Of a stretch of DNA of 58,466 bases, positions 49,335-57,590 are shown piece after piece. The notes beneath the pieces were generated by a model. It was not told the DNA's origin. It searched no databases and was given only the letters and a program-made list of their open reading frames with translations. Each line of letters begins with the position of its first letter. The stretch's first letter is position 1. The position numbers and the translations under genes were made by a program. The stretch comes from Akkermansia sp. (GTDB lineage Bacteria; Verrucomicrobiota; Verrucomicrobiia; Verrucomicrobiales; Akkermansiaceae), in contig JAFQSQ010000005.1 in NCBI GenBank assembly GCA_017409465.1, positions 1 to 58,466 on the forward strand, read 5' to 3'.

Positions 49335-51167
49335 ATGAAATTCAGATTACCAAAAATGATTCTGCTTGCAGTGCTAGCCGGTGCAAGCGTATATGCTGCA
49401 GATGAATATACCGGGCACACGGATGGTTACTTCATGGTCAAGGAAGAGAACACAATCTCGGTTGGAACCGGTTCTTCCGAAATCTCTGATGAGGATTATG
49501 CTACGCTGGTTAAAGGTCAGCTGACAGATTCTTATGTGAATCCCCTCCCCATCGTGAAAGATGGTGACGGCACTCTGGAAATCAACGATAAGGAGAATGT
49601 TGTCATTGTAAATCCTTTAGTTGTTCGCGAGGGAACCTTAAGTCTCAGTAACTCTTCGATTTCGAGTACACTTAACAAGCCGGCAAACTTTGTGCCATAT
49701 CTTACGGTGGGTGGCAAGAATGCATCGCTTGTGCTCGACAACTCCAGTATTTCTCATAAATACGTAACTGGGGCATCAGCAACCTCTCCTGTGGCATCCT
49801 TTACTATCGGAAGCGCTGACGGTTCTGGCAGCCTTACCCTGACCAATGGTTCCACGCTACACACGGATCATTACATTCAGGGCGGCGACCCGGATGGGCA
49901 GACGAACGGCTCCGGCGGCATTGGTACCGGCTATGTCAAAGCAACTGAGGATTTAGTTGATGGGACGTGGACCAAGTACTCCGATGGTACTTTTGCTTCG
50001 GATTATCATGCTAAAGTAACGATAGAAGGAGGCTCGACCCTGAGTGCCGGTACGTCCCTGCAATTCGCAGATATCTACGTCAAGATTACCGGCGAGGGTT
50101 CTCTGCTGACAGATAATCAACGGGGACTAGCAACGTCAATCAATTATTGTTCTTACCTTGCACGTGAAAGCTCTTTTGACGGTCCGATAGAAACCAGGAT
50201 AGACATCGAAAAAGGAGCTTCCTTTGTCAGTAACTGGAATCTTATGACCGGAGCCAAGGTTAGAGCAAACGGCAACCCGGAAACTGCGGTCAATATCACC
50301 GTTGGTTCTGATGCAGAAGAGGGCAAGACCTCCGTGTTCAAGGTGAAAGGTCATTTCGATATGGGAGGTGCCTTAGGCTCTTCGGCCAGCAGCAATACGA
50401 ATGTAACGCTTACCGTAAAGGATGGCGCGGAAGCATATCTGAACCTGGTCACTGTTGGTAACGAAGGTAAGGGCAAGCTGGTTGTTGAGGATGGCGGTAC
50501 TATCTATCAGGTTGCTGCCGAGGAACGCTACCAATATCAGCCCACCGAGAATGAATTCTCTCAGAAGGACACGCCTCACATGCTTATCAATGAGACGGGT
50601 GTGGTAGAAAACTGCGGTATCATCGAACTGGATATCACCGTTGCAGGTGGTACCTACCTGGGCGATGGTGGGGCTGACCAGTTCGGCGGCAACGTTTTCA
50701 CGATGCTGGATGGAGCTGTGGTGGAAGGTCTGACCATGACCAGCGGCACGGTGAACATCTCCGGAGAAGTGAGCCTTACCAAGGTCACTTTCGGTACGGC
50801 AGAGGTGCAATCTGTTGCTGTATACTCCTTGCGGACGCTGAGTGATGCGAACGATGCTCTGACAATCAACATCAGCGATGGCGCGACCATCAATGCTGAT
50901 GAGGTGGTGATTGATGAAAACACAATCATCAATATGGTGCTGGCAGAGGATAGTACATCAGGAGCTGTTACCATTACCGGTACTGATGCTGAGAAAATCA
51001 GTGCCCTGAAGGAGCAGTTGGAGTCTATGAATACAGTTGATGGCAACGGTGTAGCTATTGAGGGCGGTTCTTTCAATGTCAACACCACCGTGGTTCCCGA
51101 GCCGACGACGGCTACGCTGAGCCTGCTGGCTCTGATGGGACTGGCTGCGCGTCGTCGCCGTCGCTGA
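49335..51167 (+). CDS. PEP-CTERM sorting-domain protein, beta-helix-like
   Basis: 610 residues. Signal peptide (MKFRLPKMILLAVLAGASVY, likely cut before AADEY), then beta-repeat architecture with Ser/Asn/Gly-rich short strands (LTLTNGSTLHTDH, VTIEGGSTLSAG, TLTVKDGAEAYLNL) as in the divergent paralogue. The N-terminal IVKDGDGTLEIND and NPLVVREGTLSLS match KDGQGTFIIDKSF and NPFVVREGTVRIE in that protein. The tail is VPEPTTATLSLLALMGLAA + RRRRR. Probably exported and surface anchored; the ligand is unknown. Confidence 0.92.
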   Translation: MKFRLPKMILLAVLAGASVYAADEYTGHTDGYFMVKEENTISVGTGSSEISDEDYATLVKGQLTDSYVNPLPIVKDGDGTLEINDKENVVIVNPLVVREGTLSLSNSSISSTLNKPANFVPYLTVGGKNASLVLDNSSISHKYVTGASATSPVASFTIGSADGSGSLTLTNGSTLHTDHYIQGGDPDGQTNGSGGIGTGYVKATEDLVDGTWTKYSDGTFASDYHAKVTIEGGSTLSAGTSLQFADIYVKITGEGSLLTDNQRGLATSINYCSYLARESSFDGPIETRIDIEKGASFVSNWNLMTGAKVRANGNPETAVNITVGSDAEEGKTSVFKVKGHFDMGGALGSSASSNTNVTLTVKDGAEAYLNLVTVGNEGKGKLVVEDGGTIYQVAAEERYQYQPTENEFSQKDTPHMLINETGVVENCGIIELDITVAGGTYLGDGGADQFGGNVFTMLDGAVVEGLTMTSGTVNISGEVSLTKVTFGTAEVQSVAVYSLRTLSDANDALTINISDGATINADEVVIDENTIINMVLAEDSTSGAVTITGTDAEKISALKEQLESMNTVDGNGVAIEGGSFNVNTTVVPEPTTATLSLLALMGLAARRRRR

Positions 51168-51252
51168 AGCTATGGCGTGACAAGTCGTCGCCGCAAGTAA
51201 TTCAGAATTAAGATTTTAGATTATAGAATTAAGAATTCATTTTCTTATCTAC
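51168..51252. repeat. PEP-CTERM 3' cassette with a vestigial second tail
   Basis: After the stop (51165-51167) the sequence AGCTATGGCGTGACAAGTC (51168-51186) is followed by CGTCGCCGCAAGTAA (51186-51200), which is exactly the Arg-Arg-Lys-stop ending used by the 47184 gene. Then TTCAGAATTAAGATTTTAG (51201 on) leads to the shared terminator. The same order occurs after the 38751 gene. Confidence 0.75.
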
Positions 51253-51293
51253 AGGGGTGGCAGGGTTGCGAAAGCGCCTTGCCACTCCTTTTT
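51253..51293 (+). terminator. shared PEP-CTERM terminator, copy 3
   Basis: AGGGGTGGCA (51253-51262) pairs with TGCCACTCCT (51280-51289) around a GCGAAAGC turn, then TTTTT. Confidence 0.85.
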
Positions 51294-51375
51294 ATGTACT
51301 CGGCTGGCGATGTGCATTCGGTTGCGCGGGCGAAATGCCCCGGAGCAGTCGTCGATGAAAGAGCCCGGCAGGTGC

Positions 51376-51496
51376 AACTTCCTTTGCAAAAATGCAGAAA
51401 AGAGGGCGAAGTTCCTTTGTAAAAGTGCAGTAGAATGGGCGAAGTTCCTTTGTAGAAATGCAGAAAAAGGGATGAAGTTCCTTTGTAAAAGTGCAT
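51376..51496. repeat. 4 x 33-bp array upstream of the AAA ATPase gene
   Basis: The core TTCCTTTG occurs at 51379, 51412, 51445 and 51478, an exact 33-bp period. Each unit is (A)GTTCCTTTGTAAAAGTGCAG-like followed by a variable 10-12 bp (GAAAAGAGGG, GTAGAATGGG, GAAAAAGGGA). The unit length is a multiple of three and both strands stay open, e.g. KFLCKSAVEWA on plus and LHFYKGTSPSF on minus. The same four units, with the same order of variable parts, recur downstream at 52955-53080. Confidence 0.95.
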
Positions 51497-51514
51497 AATG
51501 GGTATCGAAATGTA

Positions 51515-51543
51515 TTGACGATAAGGGGATATTGTGCTAGGGT
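51515..51543 (+). promoter_or_regulatory. promoter of the AAA ATPase gene
   Basis: -35 TTGACG (51515-51520), 17-nt spacer, -10 TAGGGT (51538-51543), then AGGAG at 51551-51555 and the ATG at 51568. The -35 begins about 20 bp after the 33-bp array, so the array is in operator position. Confidence 0.55.
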
Positions 51544-51567
51544 GATGTTGAGGAGAAAAATCAGGTT

Positions 51568-52914
51568 ATGAAACGATGGTGTCTGAGAGAGCTGGAGGGA
51601 TGGAAGGCGAATCCCAATCGCAAGCCGCTGCTGCTGCTGGGGGCTCGCCAGGTGGGGAAGACCTGGTTGATGCAGGAATTCGGCAAGCAGCACTATAGGA
51701 ACGTGGCCTACATCCGCTTCGATAAGGATGCGGCTATGCGGCAGTCGTTTGAGCAGGATTATGATATCCGTCGCTTGTTGAACACGATCCATTTGCGCAC
51801 AGGGGTAGCCCTTATCCCGGGCGAGACACTGATTATCCTCGACGAGATACAGGAGTGTGCGGGGGCGCTGACCTCGCTCAAATATTTCTGCGAAGAGGCG
51901 AGGGAGCATCATATCATGGCGGCCGGGTCGCTGCTGGGGCTTGAGGAGAATATCGGAACGGGTTTTCCGGTCGGGAAGGTGGATAGGGTGTATATGTACC
52001 CCATGAGCTTCACGGAGTTTCTGGATGCGGTCGGCTATGGGCAGTATGTAGAGCTGTTGCGCAGTCGGGATTGGGGGATGATATCACTCTTTGGCAGCAA
52101 ACTGGAGGAGCTGCTGAGGTATTACTACTATGTCGGCGGCATGCCGGCAGCGGTGGCGGAGTATGTGAGGAGCGGCGACATGCAGGCGGTGAGACGGCTG
52201 CAGAATAATCTGCTGGCCGATTATCGGGTCGATTTCCGAAAACATGCCACGGCGGCAGAGACGCATCTCATCACGCAGGTATGGGATTCTCTGCCGGAGC
52301 AGCTGGCGCAGGAAAACAAACGCTTTGTGCATGCGGCCGTGGGAGAGGGGGTGCGCGCCCCGATGCTGCGAGGGCCTATCCGCTGGCTGGATGATGCCGC
52401 CATGGTGCAGGTGGTGCCGCGAGTGAAGAAGCCGGAGCTTCCCCTGTCGGCCTATCAGGATGGTGCTTTCAAGATGTTTTTCCTGGATGTGGGGCTGCTG
52501 GCGGCCAAGTGTAAGCTGAAGGCGAGTGTGATACTGGAGCAGAACTCTATCTTCGGACAGTACAAGGGGGCACTGACGGAGCAATACGTCCAGCAGCAGC
52601 TGCGCACGGATTGCGGGATTGCGCCTTTTTACTGGGCAGCCGAGCGTGCTCAGGCTGAGGTGGATTTCCTGGTTGAGACCGAAGGCGGTATCGTGCCGAT
52701 GGAGGTAAAGGCAGAACGCAATCTGCGAGCAAAGAGCTTGCAGAGCTTCTGCAAGAGGTATCAGTATCCCATGGCCGTGCGTCTGTCGATGAGCTCGTAT
52801 GAGGTCAATCCGATAGAGACATCGGGGAAGCATCGATATACCCTGGTGGATATGCCTTTGTATGCTGTAGTCGCACTGCCGGATGAGGTAGAGGCACAGA
52901 TGTCTGTGCGCTGA
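51568..52914 (+). CDS. AAA ATPase with DUF4143-type nuclease-like C-terminus
   Basis: 448 residues. The N-terminal AAA_14 domain has Walker A GARQVGKT (25-32) and Walker B LIILDEIQECAG (Asp92, Glu93), and MAAGSLLGLE as a sensor-type element. A middle helical/winged part follows. The C-terminal DUF4143 region has a PD-(D/E)xK-like active site: EVDFLVE (Asp366) and MEVKAE (Glu379, Lys381). The gene stands alone between two direct copies of a 4 x 33-bp array, with its own promoter. Function unknown in this family; a mobile or selfish unit or a defence module are possible. Confidence 0.88.
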   Translation: MKRWCLRELEGWKANPNRKPLLLLGARQVGKTWLMQEFGKQHYRNVAYIRFDKDAAMRQSFEQDYDIRRLLNTIHLRTGVALIPGETLIILDEIQECAGALTSLKYFCEEAREHHIMAAGSLLGLEENIGTGFPVGKVDRVYMYPMSFTEFLDAVGYGQYVELLRSRDWGMISLFGSKLEELLRYYYYVGGMPAAVAEYVRSGDMQAVRRLQNNLLADYRVDFRKHATAAETHLITQVWDSLPEQLAQENKRFVHAAVGEGVRAPMLRGPIRWLDDAAMVQVVPRVKKPELPLSAYQDGAFKMFFLDVGLLAAKCKLKASVILEQNSIFGQYKGALTEQYVQQQLRTDCGIAPFYWAAERAQAEVDFLVETEGGIVPMEVKAERNLRAKSLQSFCKRYQYPMAVRLSMSSYEVNPIETSGKHRYTLVDMPLYAVVALPDEVEAQMSVR

Positions 52915-52954
52915 GCCCGGAGCCTCACACGAAATGCCCCCGCCCATCCGCGAG

Positions 52955-53080
52955 GGAAACTTCCTTTGTAAAAATGCAGAAAAGGGGGCTAAGTTCCTTT
53001 GTAAAAATGCAGTAGAATGGGAAAAGTTCCTTTGTAAAAGTGCAGAAAAAGGGATGAAGTTCCTTTGTAAAAGTGCGGAG
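52955..53080. repeat. 4 x 33-bp array downstream of the AAA ATPase gene
   Basis: TTCCTTTG occurs at 52961, 52994, 53027 and 53060, again an exact 33-bp period, in the same direction as the upstream array. Variable parts GAAAAGGGGG, GTAGAATGGG and GAAAAAGGGA are in the same order as upstream, so the whole ~125-bp array is a long direct repeat flanking a ~1.6-kb unit. Confidence 0.95.
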
Positions 53081-53677
53081 CGAGTTTTGTAATACTTATT
53101 AAGTAAAGAAGTTGCGTGTTTATGGAGAATGTGGAGAAAATAAAGGGTGTAAACGATGACTATTCTCCTCATTTATTGAGCCGGCAAAAAAGGCGTTGTC
53201 AGACTGAAAGCCCGAGGAATGTTGAGCCCGGAGGGCGGTATAATCGTAGTGGCGGAGACGCGTAGCGGCGGAGTCACTCGTAACGAACCAAAAGGATATG
53301 GGAGCCCCGATGTAGGTCGGGGCGGCATAAAGCGCAGCCCGAATCTATAGCATGGCATTATGCCGCCCGCTTTCGCGGGCTCAGCATTCTCTTTGTTGAC
53401 GGGCCTCGCTACGATTATGCCGCCCATAGGGGCTCAACATTCCGCTCGCTTACGCTCGCCGATTACCCACAAAGTCAATTTGCCGGGAAGTACGAAGTCA
53501 AAAGGACGATGGACAAGGTACAGAATTCCGCTCGCTCTGCTCGCATGATGTACGATGAAGGATGCTCAGCGTTAGTTGAAACCATCCGCGCGCAGTGCAG
53601 CGAATGTTGAATTCGCCTGCCACGGCGAAGCCATTCAGGCGGAGACGGGTAAATCGTCAATCGTAACTTCTCCCGAT
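53081..53677. repeat. mosaic of dispersed intergenic repeats
   Basis: No gene is seen. 53215-53415 carries modules GGCGGTATAATCGTAG and GGGGCGGCATAAAGCG, which also occur at 46685-46867, followed by GCCCGCTTTCGCGGGC, a perfect stem. 53479-53538 repeats the module found at 38357-38416; 53545-53665 shares modules with 42005-42090 and (reversed) 58398-58466. The thermonuclease stop lies at its right edge. Confidence 0.75.
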
Positions 53678-54175
53678 TTATCTGGGGCTGTGAATGGTGC
53701 CGTGTTTCTCGCGGAATTGGCGGGGATTGACGGCGTTGGGATTGCTCCAGAGACCCCTGGAGGCTTTTCGGGCACTTTGCTGAGCCTTTTGCAAATCGGC
53801 ATCTTTTTTACTGTCCGCATGGTGTCCGTAGTACCAGGCGAGTCCGGCGCGGAGCATTTCCTGATTCACATAGGTGCTGCCCACATAGACTTTCCCGATG
53901 TAGCGCCCGTAGCGGTCAGTGTCTTGCACCTCCACACGGATGTTCTTTTTGAGCGTGAGCTTGCGGAGCTGCTCGCGGGATTGGCCGGAGAACTCCTGTC
54001 CCTTTTCCGGGGCATCTATGCCGTAGAGTCGCACCCGAACTTCCTCCGTTTCGCCGTCCGGAATGAATTTCAGCGAGTCTCCATCCTGCACATAGGCGCA
54101 TTTGCCCTCCATCAGCTCACCGTGAGCCGTGGAAAGTCCGAACCATATCAGCAACCAGGAAAAGAAACGCTTCAT
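53678..54175 (-). CDS. secreted thermonuclease-family (SNase-like) protein
   Basis: 165 residues. Signal peptide (MKRFFSWLLIWFGLSTAHGE), then the SNase beta-barrel: DGDSLKFI, VRLYGIDAPEKGQEF, LRKLTLKKNIRVEVQDTDRYGR and KVYVGSTYVNQEMLRAGLAWYY. The Arg-Glu-Arg-type active site (RLYGIDAPE and RYGR) and DGD are present. It would cleave DNA or RNA outside the cytoplasm, perhaps for nutrient salvage. It lies alone between repeat blocks. Confidence 0.88.
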   Translation of the reverse strand: MKRFFSWLLIWFGLSTAHGELMEGKCAYVQDGDSLKFIPDGETEEVRVRLYGIDAPEKGQEFSGQSREQLRKLTLKKNIRVEVQDTDRYGRYIGKVYVGSTYVNQEMLRAGLAWYYGHHADSKKDADLQKAQQSARKASRGLWSNPNAVNPRQFREKHGTIHSPR

Positions 54176-54319
54176 AAGATATTAATGATAAATGGTCAAT
54201 AGGGAACTTCTAATAAATCGACATATTAAAATTACTCAATAAGTACAAAGTCAAATGTACGATGGACAAGGTGCAGAATTCCGCTCGCATTGCTCGCATG
54301 TAAGGGATTTTGTAATCTG
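54176..54319. repeat. repeat modules upstream of the thermonuclease gene
   Basis: AT-rich leader, then 54239-54302 with AGTACAAAGTCAAATGTACG and ATGGACAAGGTGCAGAATTC, a relative of the modules at 53479 and 38357. No gene or clear promoter. Confidence 0.6.
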
Positions 54320-54478
54320 CGCTTTGTCTTGCTGCGAGCCGGGGGCTCGCCGAACCTTCCATTTGCCACGCCAAAGCTCCGCAGGAGCGACGGCGGGTCC
54401 TTCGTCCATTGTTCTTCGTCCTTTGTCCTTTAGATTTCAATTTGCCGCGCTAATCAGACTTTTTAGAAGTTCCCAATA
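54320..54478. repeat. ~155-bp dispersed repeat, copy 2 (inverted partner at 41819-41972)
   Basis: Contains CTTGCTGCGAGCCGGGGGCT, GCCACGCCAAAGCTCCGCAG and TTCGTCCTTTGTCCTTTAGA, the reverse complement of copy 1. The pair is 12.4 kb apart, which would allow inversion by recombination. Confidence 0.85.
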
Positions 54479-54486
54479 GACAATGG

Positions 54487-55281
54487 TCAACCGTCAATAT
54501 ATTGGTGGTTGACGGCATGCACGCCGCCCAGGTTGTGGGATGAGGCAATGGCTTTGGCGATGTAGTCCAGCCCACGCTCCACGGATTTTTCCAGGCTGTA
54601 ACCATGGGCCAGCCATGCGGCAATGGCACTGGAGAGGGTGCAGCCGGTGCCGTGGGTGGAAATGCCGTTGATGCGGGGGTGACTCCAGCGCTTGGGCGCG
54701 GCTCCGGGAGATTCGACCAGGATATCCGTGCAGGTGCTGCCCGCCACATGTCCGCCTTTGGCGAGGATGGCGCAGTTGTAGCGGCGGCAGAGCTCTACGG
54801 CGGCCTCTGTCAGTTCCTCTATGGTGCAGACAGTGGCTCCGAGCAGGGTTTCCAGCTCATCCTTGTTGGGGGTGAGCAGCGTTGTGCGCGGCAGCAGCAC
54901 CTCTTCGTACACTTGAATGGCTGCCTGTTGCATGAGAGCCTCTCCCGCTGTGGCTATCATGACCGGGTCCACCACGATGGGCCCCTGAAAGCCCTCCAGC
55001 GCTGCACAGCAGGCGCGCACAATTTCCGGCGAGTACAGCATGCCCGTCTTGATGGTCTTTACCGGGAAGGTCTTGAGGCAGAGCCGCACCTGATCGGCCA
55101 CAAAGTCCGGCTCCATGGCCACAATCCCTTCCACCAGCCCGGGAACTTCGCTCACCACGCAGGTGACGGCGGTCAGCGGGTAGCAGCCGAGGGCGAACCC
55201 GGTTTTGAGGTCGGCCTGCAGCCCGGCTCCGGCGGAACAGTCGGAGCCGGCGATGCTCAGGAAAACGGGGGTGGTGCTCAT
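54487..55281 (-). CDS. thiD: hydroxymethylpyrimidine/phosphomethylpyrimidine kinase
   Basis: 264 residues. LSIAGSDCSAGAGLQADLKT at the N-terminus, TGMLYSPEIV, PIVVDPVMIATAGE, LLTPNKDELETLLG, ILAKGGHV and THGTGCTLSSAIAAWLAHG are all ThiD motifs, with the catalytic Cys in GTGC. It phosphorylates HMP and HMP-P for thiamine synthesis. Its start overlaps gatA by 4 nt, an unusual partner for gatCA. Confidence 0.95.
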   Translation of the reverse strand: MSTTPVFLSIAGSDCSAGAGLQADLKTGFALGCYPLTAVTCVVSEVPGLVEGIVAMEPDFVADQVRLCLKTFPVKTIKTGMLYSPEIVRACCAALEGFQGPIVVDPVMIATAGEALMQQAAIQVYEEVLLPRTTLLTPNKDELETLLGATVCTIEELTEAAVELCRRYNCAILAKGGHVAGSTCTDILVESPGAAPKRWSHPRINGISTHGTGCTLSSAIAAWLAHGYSLEKSVERGLDYIAKAIASSHNLGGVHAVNHQYIDG

Positions 55282-56717
55282 GCGAGGGCGGATTCGAGGG
55301 CTGAGGCAACGCGCAGCAGGTCTGTCTCGGCAAAGTGTTTGCCCAGCAGCTGAATGCCGATGGGGCGGGTTCCCTCCGGCTGAGGACAGGGAACGGAGAT
55401 GCCGGGAAGCCCTGCCAGGTTGGCGGGAATGGTGTAGATGTCCGACAGGTAGACCTGCAGCGGGCTCAGCGAGGTGTCGTTGAGCGCAGGTGCCGGGGTG
55501 GGGGAGACCGGGCCGATGATGAAGTCCACCTGCTCAAAGGCGGCGGTGAAGTCCTGCGCCACCAGGGCGCGAACTTTCTGAGCCTTTGCGTAGTAGGCAT
55601 CATAGAACCCACTGGAGAGCACGTAGGTGCCCAGAATGATGCGGCGTTTCACTTCCGGGCCGAAGCCCTCTGCGCGGGAGCGGCTGTAGAGTTCATCCAG
55701 TCCGTTGGTGTTGGCGGCGCGGTGCCCGTAGCGGATACCGTCGAAGCGCGACAGGTTGGAGGAAGCCTCTGCACAGGCGATGATGTAGTAGGCGGCCACC
55801 ACGGCTTCTGCGTGCGGCAGGGAAATTTCCACCACCTCGGCACCCAACTCCGTGAGGGTTTTGACGGCTTTGTCCAGCGCGGCGGCGACGGCGGGGTCGT
55901 TGCCGGAGGAGAGGTATTCTTTCGGCAGACCGATGCGTTTGCCTTTGATGTCCTGCCCCAGTCCGGCGGTGAAGTCCTCTGTGGGCCGGGTGGAGCTGGT
56001 GGAATCCTTGGGGTCGTGCCCGCAGAGAACATTCAGCAGCAGGGCGGCATCTTCCACATTCTGGGTGAGCGGCCCGATTTGGTCAAGAGAAGAGGCGAAA
56101 GCCACCAGACCATAGCGTGAAATGCGACCGTAGGTGGGCTTCAGGCCCACGATTCCGCAGTGAGAAGCCGGCTGGCGGATGGAACCGCCGGTGTCAGAAC
56201 CAAGGGCGGCAATGGCCATGCCGCCGGCAACGGCTGCGGCGGAACCGCTGGAAGAACCGCCCGGGGCGTGACCGGGTGCGGCGGGGTTATCCGTGGCACC
56301 GAATGCGGAGTTCTTGCCGTAGGAACCCATGGCGAACTCGTCCATGTTCGCTCGGCCGAAGGGGATGGCACCGGCGGCGCGCAGCTTGCAGACGGCGGTG
56401 GCATCATAGGGCGAGACAAAGTTCTCCAGTATGCGGGAGGCGCAGCGGGTGGGCTCACCCTGGATGCAGATGTTATCCTTCACCGCGAGCGGGATACCGC
56501 CTAAGGGGAGGGAGAGGTCGGCCTTGGCTGCTTCCGCAAGCGCTGCCTCTTTGTTGGCAGAGATATAGGCATTGATGCCGGGGTTGCGGGAATCGATGTT
56601 GCGGGCGATTTCTTCCACCAGCTCGGTGGGGGAGATGCTGCCGGCCAGCAGCTGCTTGCGCCAGTGGGAAATGGTACCGATAAGCATGGTCGTATTCGCT
56701 GGTAAAGGGTTCGTCAT
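55278..56717 (-). CDS. gatA: Asp-tRNA(Asn)/Glu-tRNA(Gln) amidotransferase subunit A
   Basis: 479 residues, usual length. The amidase-signature Lys-cisSer-Ser triad is in IPLAVKDNI, PGGSSSGSAAAVAGGM and GSDTGGSIRQPAS, followed by CGIVGLKPTYGRISRYGLVA. GatA supplies ammonia from glutamine for transamidation of Glu-tRNA(Gln) or Asp-tRNA(Asn). Its start overlaps the gatC stop by 1 nt and its stop overlaps thiD. gatB is not in the window. Confidence 0.97.
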   Translation of the reverse strand: MTNPLPANTTMLIGTISHWRKQLLAGSISPTELVEEIARNIDSRNPGINAYISANKEAALAEAAKADLSLPLGGIPLAVKDNICIQGEPTRCASRILENFVSPYDATAVCKLRAAGAIPFGRANMDEFAMGSYGKNSAFGATDNPAAPGHAPGGSSSGSAAAVAGGMAIAALGSDTGGSIRQPASHCGIVGLKPTYGRISRYGLVAFASSLDQIGPLTQNVEDAALLLNVLCGHDPKDSTSSTRPTEDFTAGLGQDIKGKRIGLPKEYLSSGNDPAVAAALDKAVKTLTELGAEVVEISLPHAEAVVAAYYIIACAEASSNLSRFDGIRYGHRAANTNGLDELYSRSRAEGFGPEVKRRIILGTYVLSSGFYDAYYAKAQKVRALVAQDFTAAFEQVDFIIGPVSPTPAPALNDTSLSPLQVYLSDIYTIPANLAGLPGISVPCPQPEGTRPIGIQLLGKHFAETDLLRVASALESALA

Positions 56718-57016
56718 CAGTGGGCGGATTCAACAACCTTGGGTACGCGCACCTGACCGTCCTCCTGCTGCGGGGCATTGGCCATGGCGGCTTCGTTGCT
56801 CAGGCTCTCGCCGGGGATATCCGGGCGCAGTGCATCAAACACCGGCAGCGGATGGTACATGGGCTCCACCGCAGAGGTGTCCCACTTCTCCAGCTGCTGC
56901 ACATAGGCCAGCACCTGATTCAAATCCCCGGAGAAACGCTCGGTTTCCTCCGCCGTCAGTTCCACTTTGGCCAGTTTGGCAATGTAGGCCACATCGATGA
57001 GTGCTTGCGTATCCAT
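56717..57016 (-). CDS. gatC: Asp/Glu-tRNA amidotransferase subunit C
   Basis: 99 residues from the ATG at 57016. DVAYIAKLAKVELTAEETERFSGDLNQVLAYVQQLEK and VEPMYHPLPVFDALRPD are the GatC signature. It stabilises the GatAB complex. A promoter TTGATT-N16-TATACT at 57068-57095 excludes the longer ORF to 57079. Operon order is gatC-gatA-thiD. Confidence 0.92.
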   Translation of the reverse strand: MDTQALIDVAYIAKLAKVELTAEETERFSGDLNQVLAYVQQLEKWDTSAVEPMYHPLPVFDALRPDIPGESLSNEAAMANAPQQEDGQVRVPKVVESAH

Positions 57017-57067
57017 GGTGTCAGAGCTGCTAGATTCTGCCGTGCCTTCGCGGCTGTCTGCGCGCAG

Positions 57068-57095
57068 AGTATAACACAATCCGCGCGATAATCAA
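57068..57095 (-). promoter_or_regulatory. promoter of the gatC-gatA-thiD operon
   Basis: Leftward -35 TTGATT (57095-57090), 16-nt spacer, -10 TATACT (57073-57068). Confidence 0.65.
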
Positions 57096-57220
57096 GAATA
57101 TCAGCTCAGAATGACGAATGCTTTCGCCGTCTATGCAATCGAACCGGTGACTTTGCCCTTGCCCCCGCCGGACACGGGGTGCGGCGGGGAAAATCGCAAA
57201 GTGCAGCCGGGAGTCGGATG

Positions 57221-57550
57221 TTACTGCGAGAGCTGCTGCATGCAGAACCAGTAGACGGCTGCTACTGAGGCTACCAGGGCAAGAAGAACAAAGATGCTCT
57301 CGCCAACGCCTCCCCGGCGTACGGTGGCGCCATCTGTGCCGACTACCCTCTGGCGGCGTATGCGCCGCTCCTCCATCACGTCTTCCTGCGGACCCAGTGT
57401 GTTGCGCCCTCGGCGGGGCTGCTCCAGCATGTAATCGGATGCCTGCCAGGCGGTATCGCGCCAGGCCTGAGGATCGGCGGCGTGGCTGCGGCGGGCGCTG
57501 CGTTCCAGATCCTGCATCTTGAGACGGCGGATGTATTCGTTTCGTGACAT
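57221..57550 (-). CDS. small tail-anchored membrane protein
   Basis: 109 residues from the ATG at 57550. Arg-rich cytoplasmic part (SRNEYIRRLKMQDLERSARR, RRGRNTLGPQEDVMEERRIRR) and one C-terminal membrane helix (SIFVLLALVASVAAVYWFCM). Unknown function. It follows the coiled-coil tail-anchored gene by 40 nt, so the two are probably co-expressed. Confidence 0.7.
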   Translation of the reverse strand: MSRNEYIRRLKMQDLERSARRSHAADPQAWRDTAWQASDYMLEQPRRGRNTLGPQEDVMEERRIRRQRVVGTDGATVRRGGVGESIFVLLALVASVAAVYWFCMQQLSQ

Positions 57551-57590
57551 GGGGTGATAGGTGGGGGAGAGAGGTTGTGCGGGTGGGGCT

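Noticed and set aside
51376..53080. CRISPR arrays on both sides of the ATPase
   Set aside because: Period is 33 bp with a conserved core of about 20 bp and variable parts of only 10-12 bp that are the same in both arrays; no cas genes.
53678..54175. Toxin-antitoxin or defence nuclease
   Set aside because: The SNase-like protein has a signal peptide, so it acts outside the cytoplasm, and no partner gene is adjacent.
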